Assembly (NCBI RefSeq): GCF_037404875.1
Contig: NZ_JBBELO010000011.1
Coordinates: 62,001-126,000 of the forward strand
DNA: 64,000 bases
From: Orlajensenia sp037404875
GTDB lineage: Bacteria > Actinomycetota > Actinomycetes > Actinomycetales > Microbacteriaceae
Direction of reading: 5' to 3'
This document shows positions 9,902-18,524 of this stretch, piece after piece. The notes under the pieces are model-generated. The model was given only the letters and a program-made list of their open reading frames with translations. It was not told the DNA's origin and did not search any database. Each line of letters begins with the position of its first letter. Position 1 is the stretch's first letter. Made by a program: the position numbers and the translations under genes.

Positions 9902-11353
9902 TCAGGCGGATGCCTCCGCCTCGCCGCCACGGATGAGGCCGAGCACCTGGTCGCGCACCCGCTCCATCTGCCCGCGCGTGGCGGCCTCCACGTTCAGGCG
10001 CAGCAGCGGCTCCGTGTTCGAGGGACGTACGCTGAACCACCAGAACGGCTCGTCCTCTGCCGTGATGCCGGTGACCGTGAGCCCGTCGAACTCGTCGAAG
10101 TCCGCGATGCCGCTGAAGGCGTCCACGATGCGCGTATAGGCGCCGGGCACGTCATCGACGGTCGAGTTGATCTCGCCCGACATCGCGTAGGGCGAGAACT
10201 CCGCGGCCAGGCCGGAGAGCGAGGAGTCCGCTCCGCCGAGCTCGGCGAGCACGTGCATCGCGGCCAGCATGCCGTTGTCGGCGCCCCAGAAGTCGCGGAA
10301 GTAGTAATGCCCGGAGTGCTCGCCGCCGAAGATGGCCCCGGTGGCTGCCATCTCGTCCTTGATGAGGGAATGACCCACGCGGGTGCGCACCGGGATGGCA
10401 CCGGCGGCCTCGATCGTCTCGGGCACGATGCGCGAGACGATGAGGTTGTGGATGACGTGGATGTCGCCCTGCTCCCCCTCGGCGCGCACCCGGGCGATCT
10501 CGCGCAGTGCCACGATGGCCGCCACAGCCGAGGGCGTGACGGCGTCGCCCCGCTCGTCGACGACGAAGCAACGGTCGGCGTCGCCGTCGAAGGCGAGCCC
10601 GATGTCGGCTCCGTGCTCCACGACGGCCTTCTGAAGGTCGACGAGGTTGGCCGGCTCGAGCGGGTTCGCCTCGTGGTTCGGGAACGTGCCGTCGAGCTCG
10701 AAGTAGAGCGGCACGATCTCCAGCGGCAGCTGCGCCAGGGCCGCCGCCGTTCCGAGCACGGCCGGAACGGTGAGGCCGCCCATGCCGTTGGCGGCGTCCA
10801 CGACGACCTTCAGCGGACGGATGCCGGAGAGGTCGACGAGCCGGCGCAGGTAGCCGGCGTAGTCGGCGAGCACGTCGAGCTGGCGGATCGTGCCCTGCTC
10901 CGCCGCCTGCGGGATGTCGTCGTCGAGGTACCCCATGGCGCGGTCACGGATGTTCGCGAGCCCGGTGTCGAGCGAGATGCCGCGCGCACCCGCCCGGGAG
11001 AGCTTGATGCCGTTGTAGCTGGCGGGGTTGTGGCTCGCGGTGAACATGGCCGCCGGAGCGTCGAGCCATCCGGAGGCGAAGTAGCTCTCGTCGGTGGAGC
11101 ACAGGCCGAGCGCGACGACGTTCGCACCGCGGGCTGTGGCGCCACGGGAGAAGGCGGCGGCGAACTCGGGTGAGGAGTCGCGCATGTCGTGACCGACCAC
11201 GAGGTCGTGGCCTGCCGCCTGCACTTCGTCGGCGAAGGAGGCTCCGACGGCCTCAACGATCTCGGCGGTGAGCTGCGATCCCACCAGTCCCCGCACGTCG
11301 TAGGTCTTGACGATCTGGGCGAGCAACTGTGCGGGCGAAGGTGTGGCGGTCAC
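9902..11353 (-). CDS. manB: Phosphomannomutase/phosphoglucomutase
   Basis: This 483-residue alpha-D-phosphohexomutase interconverts mannose-6-phosphate and mannose-1-phosphate, the step before GDP-mannose. The four domain signatures are present: phosphoserine loop TASHNPASYNG, metal-binding loop FDGDADRC, sugar-binding loop GGEHSGHYY, and phosphate-binding loop RPSNTEPLLR. The GTG start overlaps the stop of the DUF3499 gene (GTGA). The order manB-DUF3499-zincin-whiB matches the M. tuberculosis Rv3257c-Rv3260c region. It probably supplies the polysaccharide locus further along, together with manA. Confidence 0.95.
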   Translation of the reverse strand: MTATPSPAQLLAQIVKTYDVRGLVGSQLTAEIVEAVGASFADEVQAAGHDLVVGHDMRDSSPEFAAAFSRGATARGANVVALGLCSTDESYFASGWLDAPAAMFTASHNPASYNGIKLSRAGARGISLDTGLANIRDRAMGYLDDDIPQAAEQGTIRQLDVLADYAGYLRRLVDLSGIRPLKVVVDAANGMGGLTVPAVLGTAAALAQLPLEIVPLYFELDGTFPNHEANPLEPANLVDLQKAVVEHGADIGLAFDGDADRCFVVDERGDAVTPSAVAAIVALREIARVRAEGEQGDIHVIHNLIVSRIVPETIEAAGAIPVRTRVGHSLIKDEMAATGAIFGGEHSGHYYFRDFWGADNGMLAAMHVLAELGGADSSLSGLAAEFSPYAMSGEINSTVDDVPGAYTRIVDAFSGIADFDEFDGLTVTGITAEDEPFWWFSVRPSNTEPLLRLNVEAATRGQMERVRDQVLGLIRGGEAEASA

Positions 11354-11568
11354 GCGCTAAAACCTATCTCACCCATGACGGCGTGCCGGATCACCTGCCA
11401 TCCGACCGGCGCGGAGAGCTTCTCCGCATGCCGCACGCAGAGATCGTAGGTGTGCGGCTCATGGGTGAGGGAGAGCGGACCGAGCACCGCCATGGAATCG
11501 GCATACACGTAGGTGAGCGTCGCGATCGCCTCATCGGCGCACGCGACCCGGGAGCACGGCCTGTTCAT
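11350..11568 (-). CDS. DUF3499 family small protein
   Basis: This 72-residue protein starts MNRPCSRVACADEA and keeps the DUF3499 features: a CxxxxC pair near the N-terminus, the YVYADSMAVLGPLS strand region, and YDLCVRHAEKLSAPVGW. The Cys and His residues suggest metal binding, which is an inference. It is short for the family, which often carries a longer tail. Its stop is read through by the GTG of manB, so the two are coupled. A TACTCT element 10 nt before the ATG may be its -10 box. The function is unknown. Confidence 0.85.
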   Translation of the reverse strand: MNRPCSRVACADEAIATLTYVYADSMAVLGPLSLTHEPHTYDLCVRHAEKLSAPVGWQVIRHAVMGEIGFSA

Positions 11569-11601
11569 ATCGATCCCCAGAGTAGCCGCGCGCGGGGCGA
11601 A

Positions 11602-11607
11602 TAGGAT
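11602..11607 (+). promoter_or_regulatory. Leaderless-type -10 box for the zincin-like gene
   Basis: TAGGAT lies exactly 6 nt before ATG 11614, which would place the transcription start at or next to the A of the start codon. No ribosome-binding site is visible. No convincing -35 is seen. Confidence 0.5.
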
Positions 11608-11613
11608 GTCGAC

Positions 11614-12057
11614 ATGCCCCGTTCCCGCCGCACCGCCCGCCCCGCGCCCTCGCGGCGACGCGGCATCATGGACCGGCACGGGCGCGGCATGCGCTCCCCC
11701 ATCCTCGGCCCGTACCTGCCCCCGCTGCGGGATCGGATCGAGCAGTTCGACATCACGATCGCCTCGACCGCCGAGTACCTGCGCGGCATCTGGCCCGAGC
11801 TCGACGGTGTCCGATTCGAGGTCGCCGCGGCCCCCGACGAGGCACTGCACGGCGACCACGTCGACCGCTGGAAGGTGCTGCTCGAGGAGCGTCGCATCAT
11901 CTTCTTCCGCATCCCCATCCAGCGCATGAGCAAGCTGCACCGCAACGACGAACTGCACCAGCGGATGATGGTCGAGAGCTGCGTCTTCCGCGCGGTGGCC
12001 GAGCTTGTCGGAAAAGACCCGTGGGACCTCGACCCCGATCGCTTCCGCGACTTCTGA
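11614..12057 (+). CDS. Zincin-fold metallopeptidase-family protein lacking HExxH
   Basis: This is a 147-residue protein with a basic N-terminus followed by the PF06262-type fold pattern (LPPLRDRIEQFDITIASTAEYL, IIFFRIPIQRM). It corresponds by position to M. tuberculosis Rv3259. Where the family has HExxH the sequence reads VESCV at about residues 120-124: the Glu is present but both metal-binding His are Val. It is therefore probably not an active protease and may serve as a binding protein. It is divergent from DUF3499/manB and convergent with the DUF5719 gene. Confidence 0.82.
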   Translation: MPRSRRTARPAPSRRRGIMDRHGRGMRSPILGPYLPPLRDRIEQFDITIASTAEYLRGIWPELDGVRFEVAAAPDEALHGDHVDRWKVLLEERRIIFFRIPIQRMSKLHRNDELHQRMMVESCVFRAVAELVGKDPWDLDPDRFRDF

Positions 12058-12100
12058 GTAATCCCACAAACGCCGAGGCGGTCCCGGGCGCCTCGCATCC

Positions 12101-13534
12101 CTACCTGGTGTAGACCACGATCGGCGAGGCGAGCGCGCTGCCGGCCAGCACGGGAACGGATGCGACCGCGTCGGCACCGCCATAGCTCACCGTCGCGACG
12201 ACCCCCTCCGCATCCGAGACCGTGTAGCCGCCCGACCCGGTCAGCGGCACGGCGACCGCGGCAGCGGCCGGCACGGTCACCGTCACGGGTGTCCCCGACT
12301 GCGGTGTGAGCGTGAGCGTCGCATCGGTCGCCCGCTGGTTCCAGGCATGGAAGGTGGGCTGGTTGGCGGATGCGACGGCGATCATCACGGGGTCATCGCC
12401 GAGCGGTGGCGCTGCGGTGAACCACGCGACGTCGCGGCCGGCGACGCCGCCCGCGACCGCGGTTCGGGCAGCCGCGACGATGGGCTGCTGGGAATCGATG
12501 CGCACCGCATAGACGCCGGCCGCGAGCCCGGCCAGCGGTGCATCCGTTGCGACACCCGGCTCGAGGTGCACGCTGAAGGACGTGCCGGGAGCGTCGCCCT
12601 CGCCGATGACGCTCACGGTCGCGTCGGCCGCCTGCGACCCGGGCGCCAGCAGTCGCAGCCCCGGCTGCTCGTCGGTCGGTGCGGCGTCGGTGTCGGTGGC
12701 CGCGCCATCTGTGGCCGCCGGAACGACGACCCCGCCGATGGTCACCACCGTCGCGGGCGCCGGAGCGGGCCCGACGATGTCGACTCCGCCCGGCTCCAGC
12801 CCCCGAACGATGCTCTGCTGCAGCGCCGCGGCGATCTCGCCGCCGTGGGCCTCCACGTGCACGACCGGCGCGAGCAGGTCGGGCGCGAGCCCCGCGAGCG
12901 AGATGACGCGCTGTGATCGGGGCTGCACGAGGATGCCGGTGGCGCCGGGAGCGGCTACCGGGCCGTTCTCGCCCCAGACTCCGAGGTCGACGGTGGCGGA
13001 GACGGTGGAGGGATTGCTGAGCACGACGAGCGTCGTTCGACCGACATCCGTCGATCCCCCGACGAGCCAGGAGTCGGGGCCGGCCTCGGTGCAGCCGGCG
13101 ACGGCGAGACCGGAATGCGTCTCGTCATCGGCCACTTGGGACTGAACGCCGGCGAGGAGCGGCGGCGCGTCTGAGCCCTCGTCTGCGGGAATGGTGAGCA
13201 CCACGCCGGCACCGTTCGCATCGCCGTTCCGGTCATCGGGTGAGGCGAGCGGTTGCTCGTCGGGATCGGCGTCGGCGCCGGCTGCGACGATGTCTGCCTC
13301 TCCGATGGACGAGACGGCGGTCGCGCTCTCGGCTTCTTCGCCCACGCTCAGCAGCGGACCCGGGCACACCCGCTCGGCGACCGTGGGAACGGGCGCGACC
13401 GTCGCAGCGACGGGACGCGCGGTCGCCGTGGGCAGCGGCGCCCACGCCGCGGTCGCGACGGCCACGAGGGCGATCGCGATGGCCAGCAGGGCGCCCGCGA
13501 TCCGGGCCACCAGAAGTGCCGTGCGCTTACGCAT
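12101..13534 (-). CDS. DUF5719 family secreted/membrane-anchored protein
   Basis: This 477-residue protein has a basic start (MRKRTALLVAR), one long hydrophobic segment at residues 8-31, and a large extracytoplasmic domain rich in Ala, Val, Asp and beta-strand repeats. These are features of DUF5719, whose genes follow large GT2 glycosyltransferases in the whiB2 region of actinobacteria. The ATG overlaps the end of the glycosyltransferase frame by 8 bp (ATGCGTAA), so the two proteins are coupled and probably work together outside the membrane. No catalytic motif is recognised. Confidence 0.82.
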   Translation of the reverse strand: MRKRTALLVARIAGALLAIAIALVAVATAAWAPLPTATARPVAATVAPVPTVAERVCPGPLLSVGEEAESATAVSSIGEADIVAAGADADPDEQPLASPDDRNGDANGAGVVLTIPADEGSDAPPLLAGVQSQVADDETHSGLAVAGCTEAGPDSWLVGGSTDVGRTTLVVLSNPSTVSATVDLGVWGENGPVAAPGATGILVQPRSQRVISLAGLAPDLLAPVVHVEAHGGEIAAALQQSIVRGLEPGGVDIVGPAPAPATVVTIGGVVVPAATDGAATDTDAAPTDEQPGLRLLAPGSQAADATVSVIGEGDAPGTSFSVHLEPGVATDAPLAGLAAGVYAVRIDSQQPIVAAARTAVAGGVAGRDVAWFTAAPPLGDDPVMIAVASANQPTFHAWNQRATDATLTLTPQSGTPVTVTVPAAAAVAVPLTGSGGYTVSDAEGVVATVSYGGADAVASVPVLAGSALASPIVVYTR

Positions 13535-16500
13535 CGCGGGCTCCCGTCTCAGCGTGTTCCGGCTCATCGTCGGGGATCGGTCGGTTTTCGACAGGGGGCG
13601 CGTGTCGCTCCGCGGCATCCGGTTCGGGTGAGGACTCCGATTCCGACTCCGGCTCCTCCGGCGAGGGGGCCGGTTCGTCGGGCTCGGGGTCGGGCCGAGC
13701 CTCGGCATCCGGGCCTTCCCCGGCGTCCTCGCCGGCCTCGGGGGTCAGCGCGTCGCCGGTGGGCTCCTCCCAGTCGTCCACGGGCGGTGTCTGCTCGTCG
13801 GCGTCGGGTCGGCTGCGGTCATCGGCATCGGGCTGCACTTCGCGGCCGACCCCGGTCGGGATCGAGAGCAGCACCGTGATGCCGAACACCACGAGAAGGG
13901 CGATGAGCGTGGCCTGGCCCAGCCACCCCCCGGCGCCGACGGGGATCGCGGTCGGTGCGGCATCCGCCACGTCGGTCCCCACCCGCCAGAGCGTTCCGAA
14001 GTTCGTCTTGCCCACCGAGACGAGCACGGGGTTGCCGTCGAGGGAGGAGGTGGCCCGCCGCTCGGTGGCCGCGGCCTCGCGGCTCTCGTCCGCCGGCAGG
14101 TCGGGGTTCACCGGAGCCAGCAGTATGAACCGGATGCGCCGGTCGTTCAGGTCGTCGGCCGCGTCGAGGCCGCTGCGGGAGGCGAGGTTGCCCGCGAGCC
14201 GGGCGAGGTCTCGTTGATTCTCGTCCAGCGACGGATCGGTGGATGACAGGGTGGATTGGTCATCGAGCGTGGTGCCCGATCCGCGCTGCAGGTCGGCGCG
14301 GATGCCGCCGTCGGACTGCGGGGCGATGACGAGGGTGCCGGCACGCGGGTCGGCCTCGGCTGCCGCCGTGACGAACGCGGGAAGCACCCGATCGGTGGCT
14401 GCGTGCACCTGCGCGGTGTCGAGCGGCAGGGCGAGGGCGAGGGGGCCGGCCACGATCACGACCAGGGCGGTCGCCGCGACGGCCGGCAGCATCGAGAACC
14501 GCGGGATGACGTTGAGCGCGGCGATGACGGCGCCGACGATGCCCAGCCAATAGAGACTCAGCCCGGCTCCCGCCCACAGCGGGACGAGGTGGGATCCCGT
14601 GCTCGCCACGACGATGAGCGTCGTGATCACCGCGGTGGCGAAGCCGAGCAGCGCGAGCCCGAGGGAGAAGGCGCTCGCGCGCACCGACCGTCGGAAGAAC
14701 AGCCCGAGCAGTGCGAGTACGGCGAGCGGTGCCAGCAGGATCGGCACGATCAGGTCGACGCGCACCCCGCTGACGGCGAGGTCGGCGAGCACCGGATTCC
14801 AGCCGCCGAAACCACCGGCCGGGAATCCGAGCAGCAGCTGCCACACCGAGGGCGTCTGGCCCGGCTGGGGCACACCGGGGTCGGCGAGAAGGGCGAGCCA
14901 GTTCTCGCGCGCACCCTGGTTCCAGACCAGCGGGGCCAGCAGTACGGCCGCGGGGATCGGGATGCCGATGATGCGGAAGAAGCCGCGACCGCTCGTGACG
15001 AGCACCACGACCCAGGCGATGACGAGCGCGGGCGCGAGCCCGGGCGCGCACGCCACGATGGCCGCGAGCAGCAGCGCGCTGGCCGCGGATGCCGACCACG
15101 ACCGCGCCGCCACGAAGAGGGAGAACACCAGCCAGGGCAGCAGGATGTGCACGAGAACCCCAGCGGGGCGTCCCTCGGCGAGGGCGCTGAGCAGGGTGGG
15201 CGCCAGCATCCAGAGCACGGCCGCCACGGCACGCAGGCCGCCGCGCTCCGTCATGCGGCTCGCGGCGAACCAGGCCCCGAGGGCCGCGAGGGGAATGGCC
15301 GCGAACCAGAGCACGGTGAGGGCGAGCGAAGGCGCCCAGAAGGTGAGCGAGCCCAGGATGGCGAGCACAGCGGTGAACGGATCCGCCGCGCCGACGAATC
15401 CGGTTCCGATGTCGCGCCAGCCGTAGCCGATGTTGCGCCACAGTTCGGGCACCGTGCTCAGGGGAAGCAGCCCTCCCCCGCCGATGCGCCCGGCGCCGAG
15501 AAGGGGCGAGACGACAATGACCGCGACGACGATGGCGGCCAGAAGGGTCCAGGCGCCTCCGGTGATGAGGAAGCCGACTTCATCGCGGGCACCGCGGGCG
15601 TGGGCGATGCGCGCCTCGCGCGCAAGAGCCCGTCGCCGCCGCATCTCCGCCGGCGGTATGCGCAGGGGCGCGATGGCCGCCCAGCCGAGTGATCGGTTCT
15701 GCTTCAGCCGGCGCCGCGCCGCGCTCGTGCGGATTCCCGAGAAGGCGGCCACGAAGGCGGCGGCGAACTCGCCGCCGATCACACCGGGCTGCTTGCGCAG
15801 CAGCGCGGTGAGCGATCGCACGACCGCGAGCGGCACCAGGCTCAGCCAGTGCAGCACGATCACCCCAGCGGGGGCGTAGACGAGGCGGCGATGCAACTGC
15901 GCCGTGCGGATGAGCCGAGCGCGTCGACGCCGCACGCGGCCCTTCTGCCCGAGGTTGGGTCCGGCCACGCCATCGCCGGCGATGGCCACGTGAGCGGCCG
16001 GTGCCACCGAGACCCGGTGACCGGCCAGTCGCGCACGCACGCTGAAATCGAGCGAGTCGTCGACGACCGGCAGGCCGGGATCGAACCCGCCGAGCGACTC
16101 CCACACCTGGTGGCGCACCAGCATGCCGGCAGGGCTGACGCCGAGCACGTCGTTGAGCGTGTCGTGCTGGCCCTGGTCGAGCTCCGAGGCGACGATCGGA
16201 ACGCTCGCGCCGTAGGTCGTGATCGACTCACCGAAGCGGCGGATGATGTGGCCGTGCTCCCAGTCCACGAGCTTGGGGCCGGCGACGGCGACAGAGGGAG
16301 CGGTTTCAAGGGCCGCGACCAGCGCGGCCAGGGCGCCGGGCTCGGGCGCGCTGTCCTGGGCGAGGAGCCAGAGCAGTTCCCCGGGCCCGGTCGGCGGCGC
16401 CGTCACCCGCACGGCCGTGGCGATGGCATCGCCGAAGGAGAGCGCCTCGCCGACGGTCACGAGGTGCGTGGGCCCCGCGTCGGCGAGCAACTGCTGCGTC

Positions 16501-16634
16501 GCATCCGTCGACGCGCAGTCCACCGCGATGAGCGCATCGGGCGGCAGCGTCTGGGCTGCGAGGGCCTCGAGCGTCCGTGGGAGGTGGTCGGCGCCGTTGC
16601 GCGCGACGAGAATGGCGGTAACTCGCGGAGACAT
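13527..16634 (-). CDS. Large membrane glycosyltransferase, GT2 domain plus multi-TM region
   Basis: This is a 1035-residue protein. Residues 1-230 form a GT-A fold glycosyltransferase 2 domain (VTAILVARNGADHLPRTLEAL; GPKLVDWEH; VVDDSLDFSVRARLAG). Residues 240-930 hold about twelve membrane helices with an extracytoplasmic portion between them. Residues 935-1035 are an acidic Pro/Glu/Asp-rich tail (for example PESESESSPEPD) that is probably disordered. It is likely to add or transfer a sugar to a cell-envelope polymer; the substrate is unknown. It is followed by, and coupled to, DUF5719. A leaderless -10 box precedes the ATG. The same gene pair sits beside whiB in other actinobacteria. Confidence 0.88.
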   Translation of the reverse strand: MSPRVTAILVARNGADHLPRTLEALAAQTLPPDALIAVDCASTDATQQLLADAGPTHLVTVGEALSFGDAIATAVRVTAPPTGPGELLWLLAQDSAPEPGALAALVAALETAPSVAVAGPKLVDWEHGHIIRRFGESITTYGASVPIVASELDQGQHDTLNDVLGVSPAGMLVRHQVWESLGGFDPGLPVVDDSLDFSVRARLAGHRVSVAPAAHVAIAGDGVAGPNLGQKGRVRRRRARLIRTAQLHRRLVYAPAGVIVLHWLSLVPLAVVRSLTALLRKQPGVIGGEFAAAFVAAFSGIRTSAARRRLKQNRSLGWAAIAPLRIPPAEMRRRRALAREARIAHARGARDEVGFLITGGAWTLLAAIVVAVIVVSPLLGAGRIGGGGLLPLSTVPELWRNIGYGWRDIGTGFVGAADPFTAVLAILGSLTFWAPSLALTVLWFAAIPLAALGAWFAASRMTERGGLRAVAAVLWMLAPTLLSALAEGRPAGVLVHILLPWLVFSLFVAARSWSASAASALLLAAIVACAPGLAPALVIAWVVVLVTSGRGFFRIIGIPIPAAVLLAPLVWNQGARENWLALLADPGVPQPGQTPSVWQLLLGFPAGGFGGWNPVLADLAVSGVRVDLIVPILLAPLAVLALLGLFFRRSVRASAFSLGLALLGFATAVITTLIVVASTGSHLVPLWAGAGLSLYWLGIVGAVIAALNVIPRFSMLPAVAATALVVIVAGPLALALPLDTAQVHAATDRVLPAFVTAAAEADPRAGTLVIAPQSDGGIRADLQRGSGTTLDDQSTLSSTDPSLDENQRDLARLAGNLASRSGLDAADDLNDRRIRFILLAPVNPDLPADESREAAATERRATSSLDGNPVLVSVGKTNFGTLWRVGTDVADAAPTAIPVGAGGWLGQATLIALLVVFGITVLLSIPTGVGREVQPDADDRSRPDADEQTPPVDDWEEPTGDALTPEAGEDAGEGPDAEARPDPEPDEPAPSPEEPESESESSPEPDAAERHAPPVENRPIPDDEPEHAETGARDA

Positions 16635-16641
16635 CGCTGAA

Positions 16642-16647
16642 AGCCTA
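16642..16647 (-). promoter_or_regulatory. Leaderless-type -10 box for the large glycosyltransferase
   Basis: On the minus strand TAGGCT is followed after 7 nt by ATG 16634. No Shine-Dalgarno sequence is present between them. Confidence 0.5.
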
Positions 16648-16756
16648 AGTTGCGGTGCCTGCCGGGTCGTTCAGTGCGACCGGGCGTGGCCGATATTCAC
16701 GATCGTGACCCGTGCCCACTTCGGGGACGACGGTCGTCGGCCCTGATGGGAAGGTC

Positions 16757-17077
16757 TCAGACGGCCCGACGGCGCAGCTTGCGCCGTTCACGCTCGGACA
16801 GCCCGCCCCAGATACCGAAGCGCTCGTCGTTCGAGAGCGCGTACTCCAGGCACTGCGAGCGCACCTCGCACGAACCGCAGATCTTCTTCGCGTCGCGCGT
16901 CGAACCGCCCTTCTCGGGGAAGAACGCCTCGGGGTCGGTCTGGGCGCAGAGCGCGTCGGTCTGCCAGGAGAGCGGGTTGTCGTCGTCGATGTTCTGCCGC
17001 ACGCCCGGCACGCCGAGCTTGACCGGGTCGACGAACCAGTCCTCTGGTACCCCCGCGCGATTCTCGTTCGCCGTCAT
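16757..17077 (-). CDS. whiB: WhiB-family iron-sulfur transcriptional regulator
   Basis: This 106-residue protein has the four WhiB cysteines in order: one in DALCAQ, then CGSC (CxxC), and C in RSQCLEYAL, followed by the turn FGIWGGLSERERRKLRRR, the G(V/I)WGG motif plus basic helix. The cluster would bind 4Fe-4S and the C-terminus DNA or sigma factor. By its position beside the zincin/DUF3499/manB genes it corresponds to WhiB2/WhiB, which controls septation and sporulation-type division genes in relatives. ATG 17077 has GGGAGA 5 nt upstream. A strong promoter with an overlapping palindrome lies about 45 bp further up. Confidence 0.95.
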   Translation of the reverse strand: MTANENRAGVPEDWFVDPVKLGVPGVRQNIDDDNPLSWQTDALCAQTDPEAFFPEKGGSTRDAKKICGSCEVRSQCLEYALSNDERFGIWGGLSERERRKLRRRAV

Positions 17078-17128
17078 ACCGTCTCCCGCCCGAATGTTCC
17101 CGACACGAGAAGCGCGTGTCTTGATGTA

Positions 17129-17157
17129 ATTACACCCGTGTAACTCCGGCGAGTCAA
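17129..17157 (-). promoter_or_regulatory. Sigma70-type promoter of whiB
   Basis: On the minus strand TTGACT (17157-17152), a 17-bp spacer and TGTAAT (17134-17129) form the best consensus promoter seen in the window. It is 52 bp upstream of the whiB ATG, leaving a leader of about 45 nt. Confidence 0.72.
17130..17143. promoter_or_regulatory. Perfect palindrome over the whiB -10 (operator candidate)
   Basis: TTACACCCGTGTAA is a perfect inverted repeat (6-bp arms, 2-bp centre) covering the -10 box and the 3' half of the spacer. A dimeric regulator bound here would block RNA polymerase. WhiB2 autoregulation or another regulator is possible; nothing in the sequence identifies the protein. Confidence 0.5.
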
Positions 17158-17276
17158 GTCGCAAATCGTAAACCCTCAACGATGCCTCGAGAGTTGCGAC
17201 GCGCCGGGTCGAAGCGCCAATCTTCGTCGGCTGCGCAATTCCCCAGTTGGGGTTATTCCTGTTCGGGGGGCATTTC

Positions 17277-18242
17277 CTACTCGGCGGTAGCGGAGCGTGC
17301 CACCCACGCGCTCTCGACCATCTGCTCGAGGGAGTGCCGCATCCGCCAGCCGAGGTCGCGGGCGGCGAGTTCGCCCGACGCCACGATGCGTGCGGGGTCG
17401 CCGGGCCGGCGAGGCGCCCGCTCCGGCGTGAAGTCGATTCCGGTCACGCGGGCTATGGTCGCCATGATCTGGCCGACCGAGACGCCGTCGCCGCTGCCGA
17501 GGTTGTAGACCGGCTCGATGCCCGCCCCCGACTCGAGGCGCTCCGCCGCCGCGAGGTGGGCTGCCGCGAGGTCGGCGACGTGGATGTAGTCGCGCACGCA
17601 GGTTCCGTCGGGCGTCGGGTAGTCGGTGCCGTTGATGCGCGGGGTGCGTCCCTCGAGCAGGGCCTCGAAGACGAGCGGGAAAAGGTTGTGCGGGCTCGAG
17701 TCGTAGAGGTCGCGGTGACCCGATCCGACCACGTTGAAGTAGCGCAGCGAGGTGTGGGCCAAGCCGGCGGCGATGCCCTGGTCACGCAGCAGCCACTCGC
17801 CGATGAGCTTGGACTCGCCGTAGGGCGACTCGGGGGCCTTGGGCGTGGACTCTGTGACGAGGTCGGTGTCCGGGGTGCCGTACACCGCGGCGCTCGAGCT
17901 GAACACGATGCGCCCGACCCCGGCATCCGCCATCGCGGCGAGCAGCGTGGCCGTTCCTGTCACGTTCTGCTCGTAGGTGTGCAGGGGGCGCTGCACCGAC
18001 ACGCCCGCGTACTTGAAGCCGGCGATGTGCATGACACCGCTGAGGCGCTGCTCATCGACGATGCGATCGAGCAACCGGCGGTCGAGGATGGATCCCTCGT
18101 AGAACGGCACGTCCTGCGGGACGAAGTCGCGGTGGCCGCTGGAGAGGTCGTCGATGACGACGACGTCGGTTCCCGCCTCCTGGAACGCCCGCACGACGTG
18201 CGCTCCGATATAGCCCGCTCCCCCGGTGACCAACCACGCCAT
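17277..18242 (-). CDS. galE: UDP-glucose 4-epimerase
   Basis: This 321-residue short-chain-dehydrogenase-type epimerase has the Rossmann motif TGGAGYIGAH near the start, SSSAAVYG, the catalytic YGESK (Tyr-x3-Lys), and the family block YNLGSGDGVSV near the C-terminus. It interconverts UDP-glucose and UDP-galactose in the cytoplasm and so can supply galactose for the nearby polysaccharide genes. The start ATG has a strong ribosome-binding site (GAGGAGG). It lies upstream of whiB on the same strand, with about 200 bp holding the whiB promoter in between. Confidence 0.95.
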   Translation of the reverse strand: MAWLVTGGAGYIGAHVVRAFQEAGTDVVVIDDLSSGHRDFVPQDVPFYEGSILDRRLLDRIVDEQRLSGVMHIAGFKYAGVSVQRPLHTYEQNVTGTATLLAAMADAGVGRIVFSSSAAVYGTPDTDLVTESTPKAPESPYGESKLIGEWLLRDQGIAAGLAHTSLRYFNVVGSGHRDLYDSSPHNLFPLVFEALLEGRTPRINGTDYPTPDGTCVRDYIHVADLAAAHLAAAERLESGAGIEPVYNLGSGDGVSVGQIMATIARVTGIDFTPERAPRRPGDPARIVASGELAARDLGWRMRHSLEQMVESAWVARSATAE

Positions 18243-18364
18243 GCGCCGCCTCCTCAGCTCGAGGCCGCCGAGGCGGCGGCCCTTGCCAGCCTAACGAGGC
18301 CGACGTGCGACGAGCGGGCGGTTCGGCACCGAGGAGGACCGCGGCGCGGGATGCGCGTCGGGTG

Positions 18365-18517
18365 TCAGCGGGCGTCGATGGTGGGGCGGCGCTCGATGTG
18401 GCGGGTGCGGTCGCGAATCTCGGGGCGGCCGTAGCCGTCGTTGTCCAGAGCCAGGATCGATGCCAGCACGCCCCACAGGACCAGAGCGGCCAGTGCCAGG
18501 AGTACGAGGGTTTGCAT
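18365..18517 (-). CDS. Small single-pass membrane protein (50 aa)
   Basis: This short frame encodes MQTLVLLALAALVLWGVL..., a hydrophobic helix at residues 2-24, followed by a charged tail (DNDGYGRPEIRDRTRHIE). The ATG is preceded by TAGATT and a 7-nt gap, a leaderless promoter pattern, which argues that it is real. It lies in the gap between galE and the GlxA-type regulator, divergent from the latter. No family is recognised. Confidence 0.6.
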   Translation of the reverse strand: MQTLVLLALAALVLWGVLASILALDNDGYGRPEIRDRTRHIERRPTIDAR

Positions 18518-18524
18518 GGCAGTA

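Noticed and set aside
8503..9936. Long plus-strand open frame opposite ahcY
   Set aside because: It is the antisense of a well-conserved enzyme; its product is Arg/His/Asp/Gly-rich with no family features, as expected in high-G+C DNA.
13587..13595. TTCGACAGG inside the acidic tail of the large glycosyltransferase
   Set aside because: A lone 9-mer inside coding sequence; not enough to call a repeat insertion.
14256..15692. 478-codon plus-strand open frame opposite the large glycosyltransferase
   Set aside because: Its product is a charged Gly/Arg/Glu-rich string typical of antisense frames; the minus strand carries clear GT2 and membrane-helix signals.
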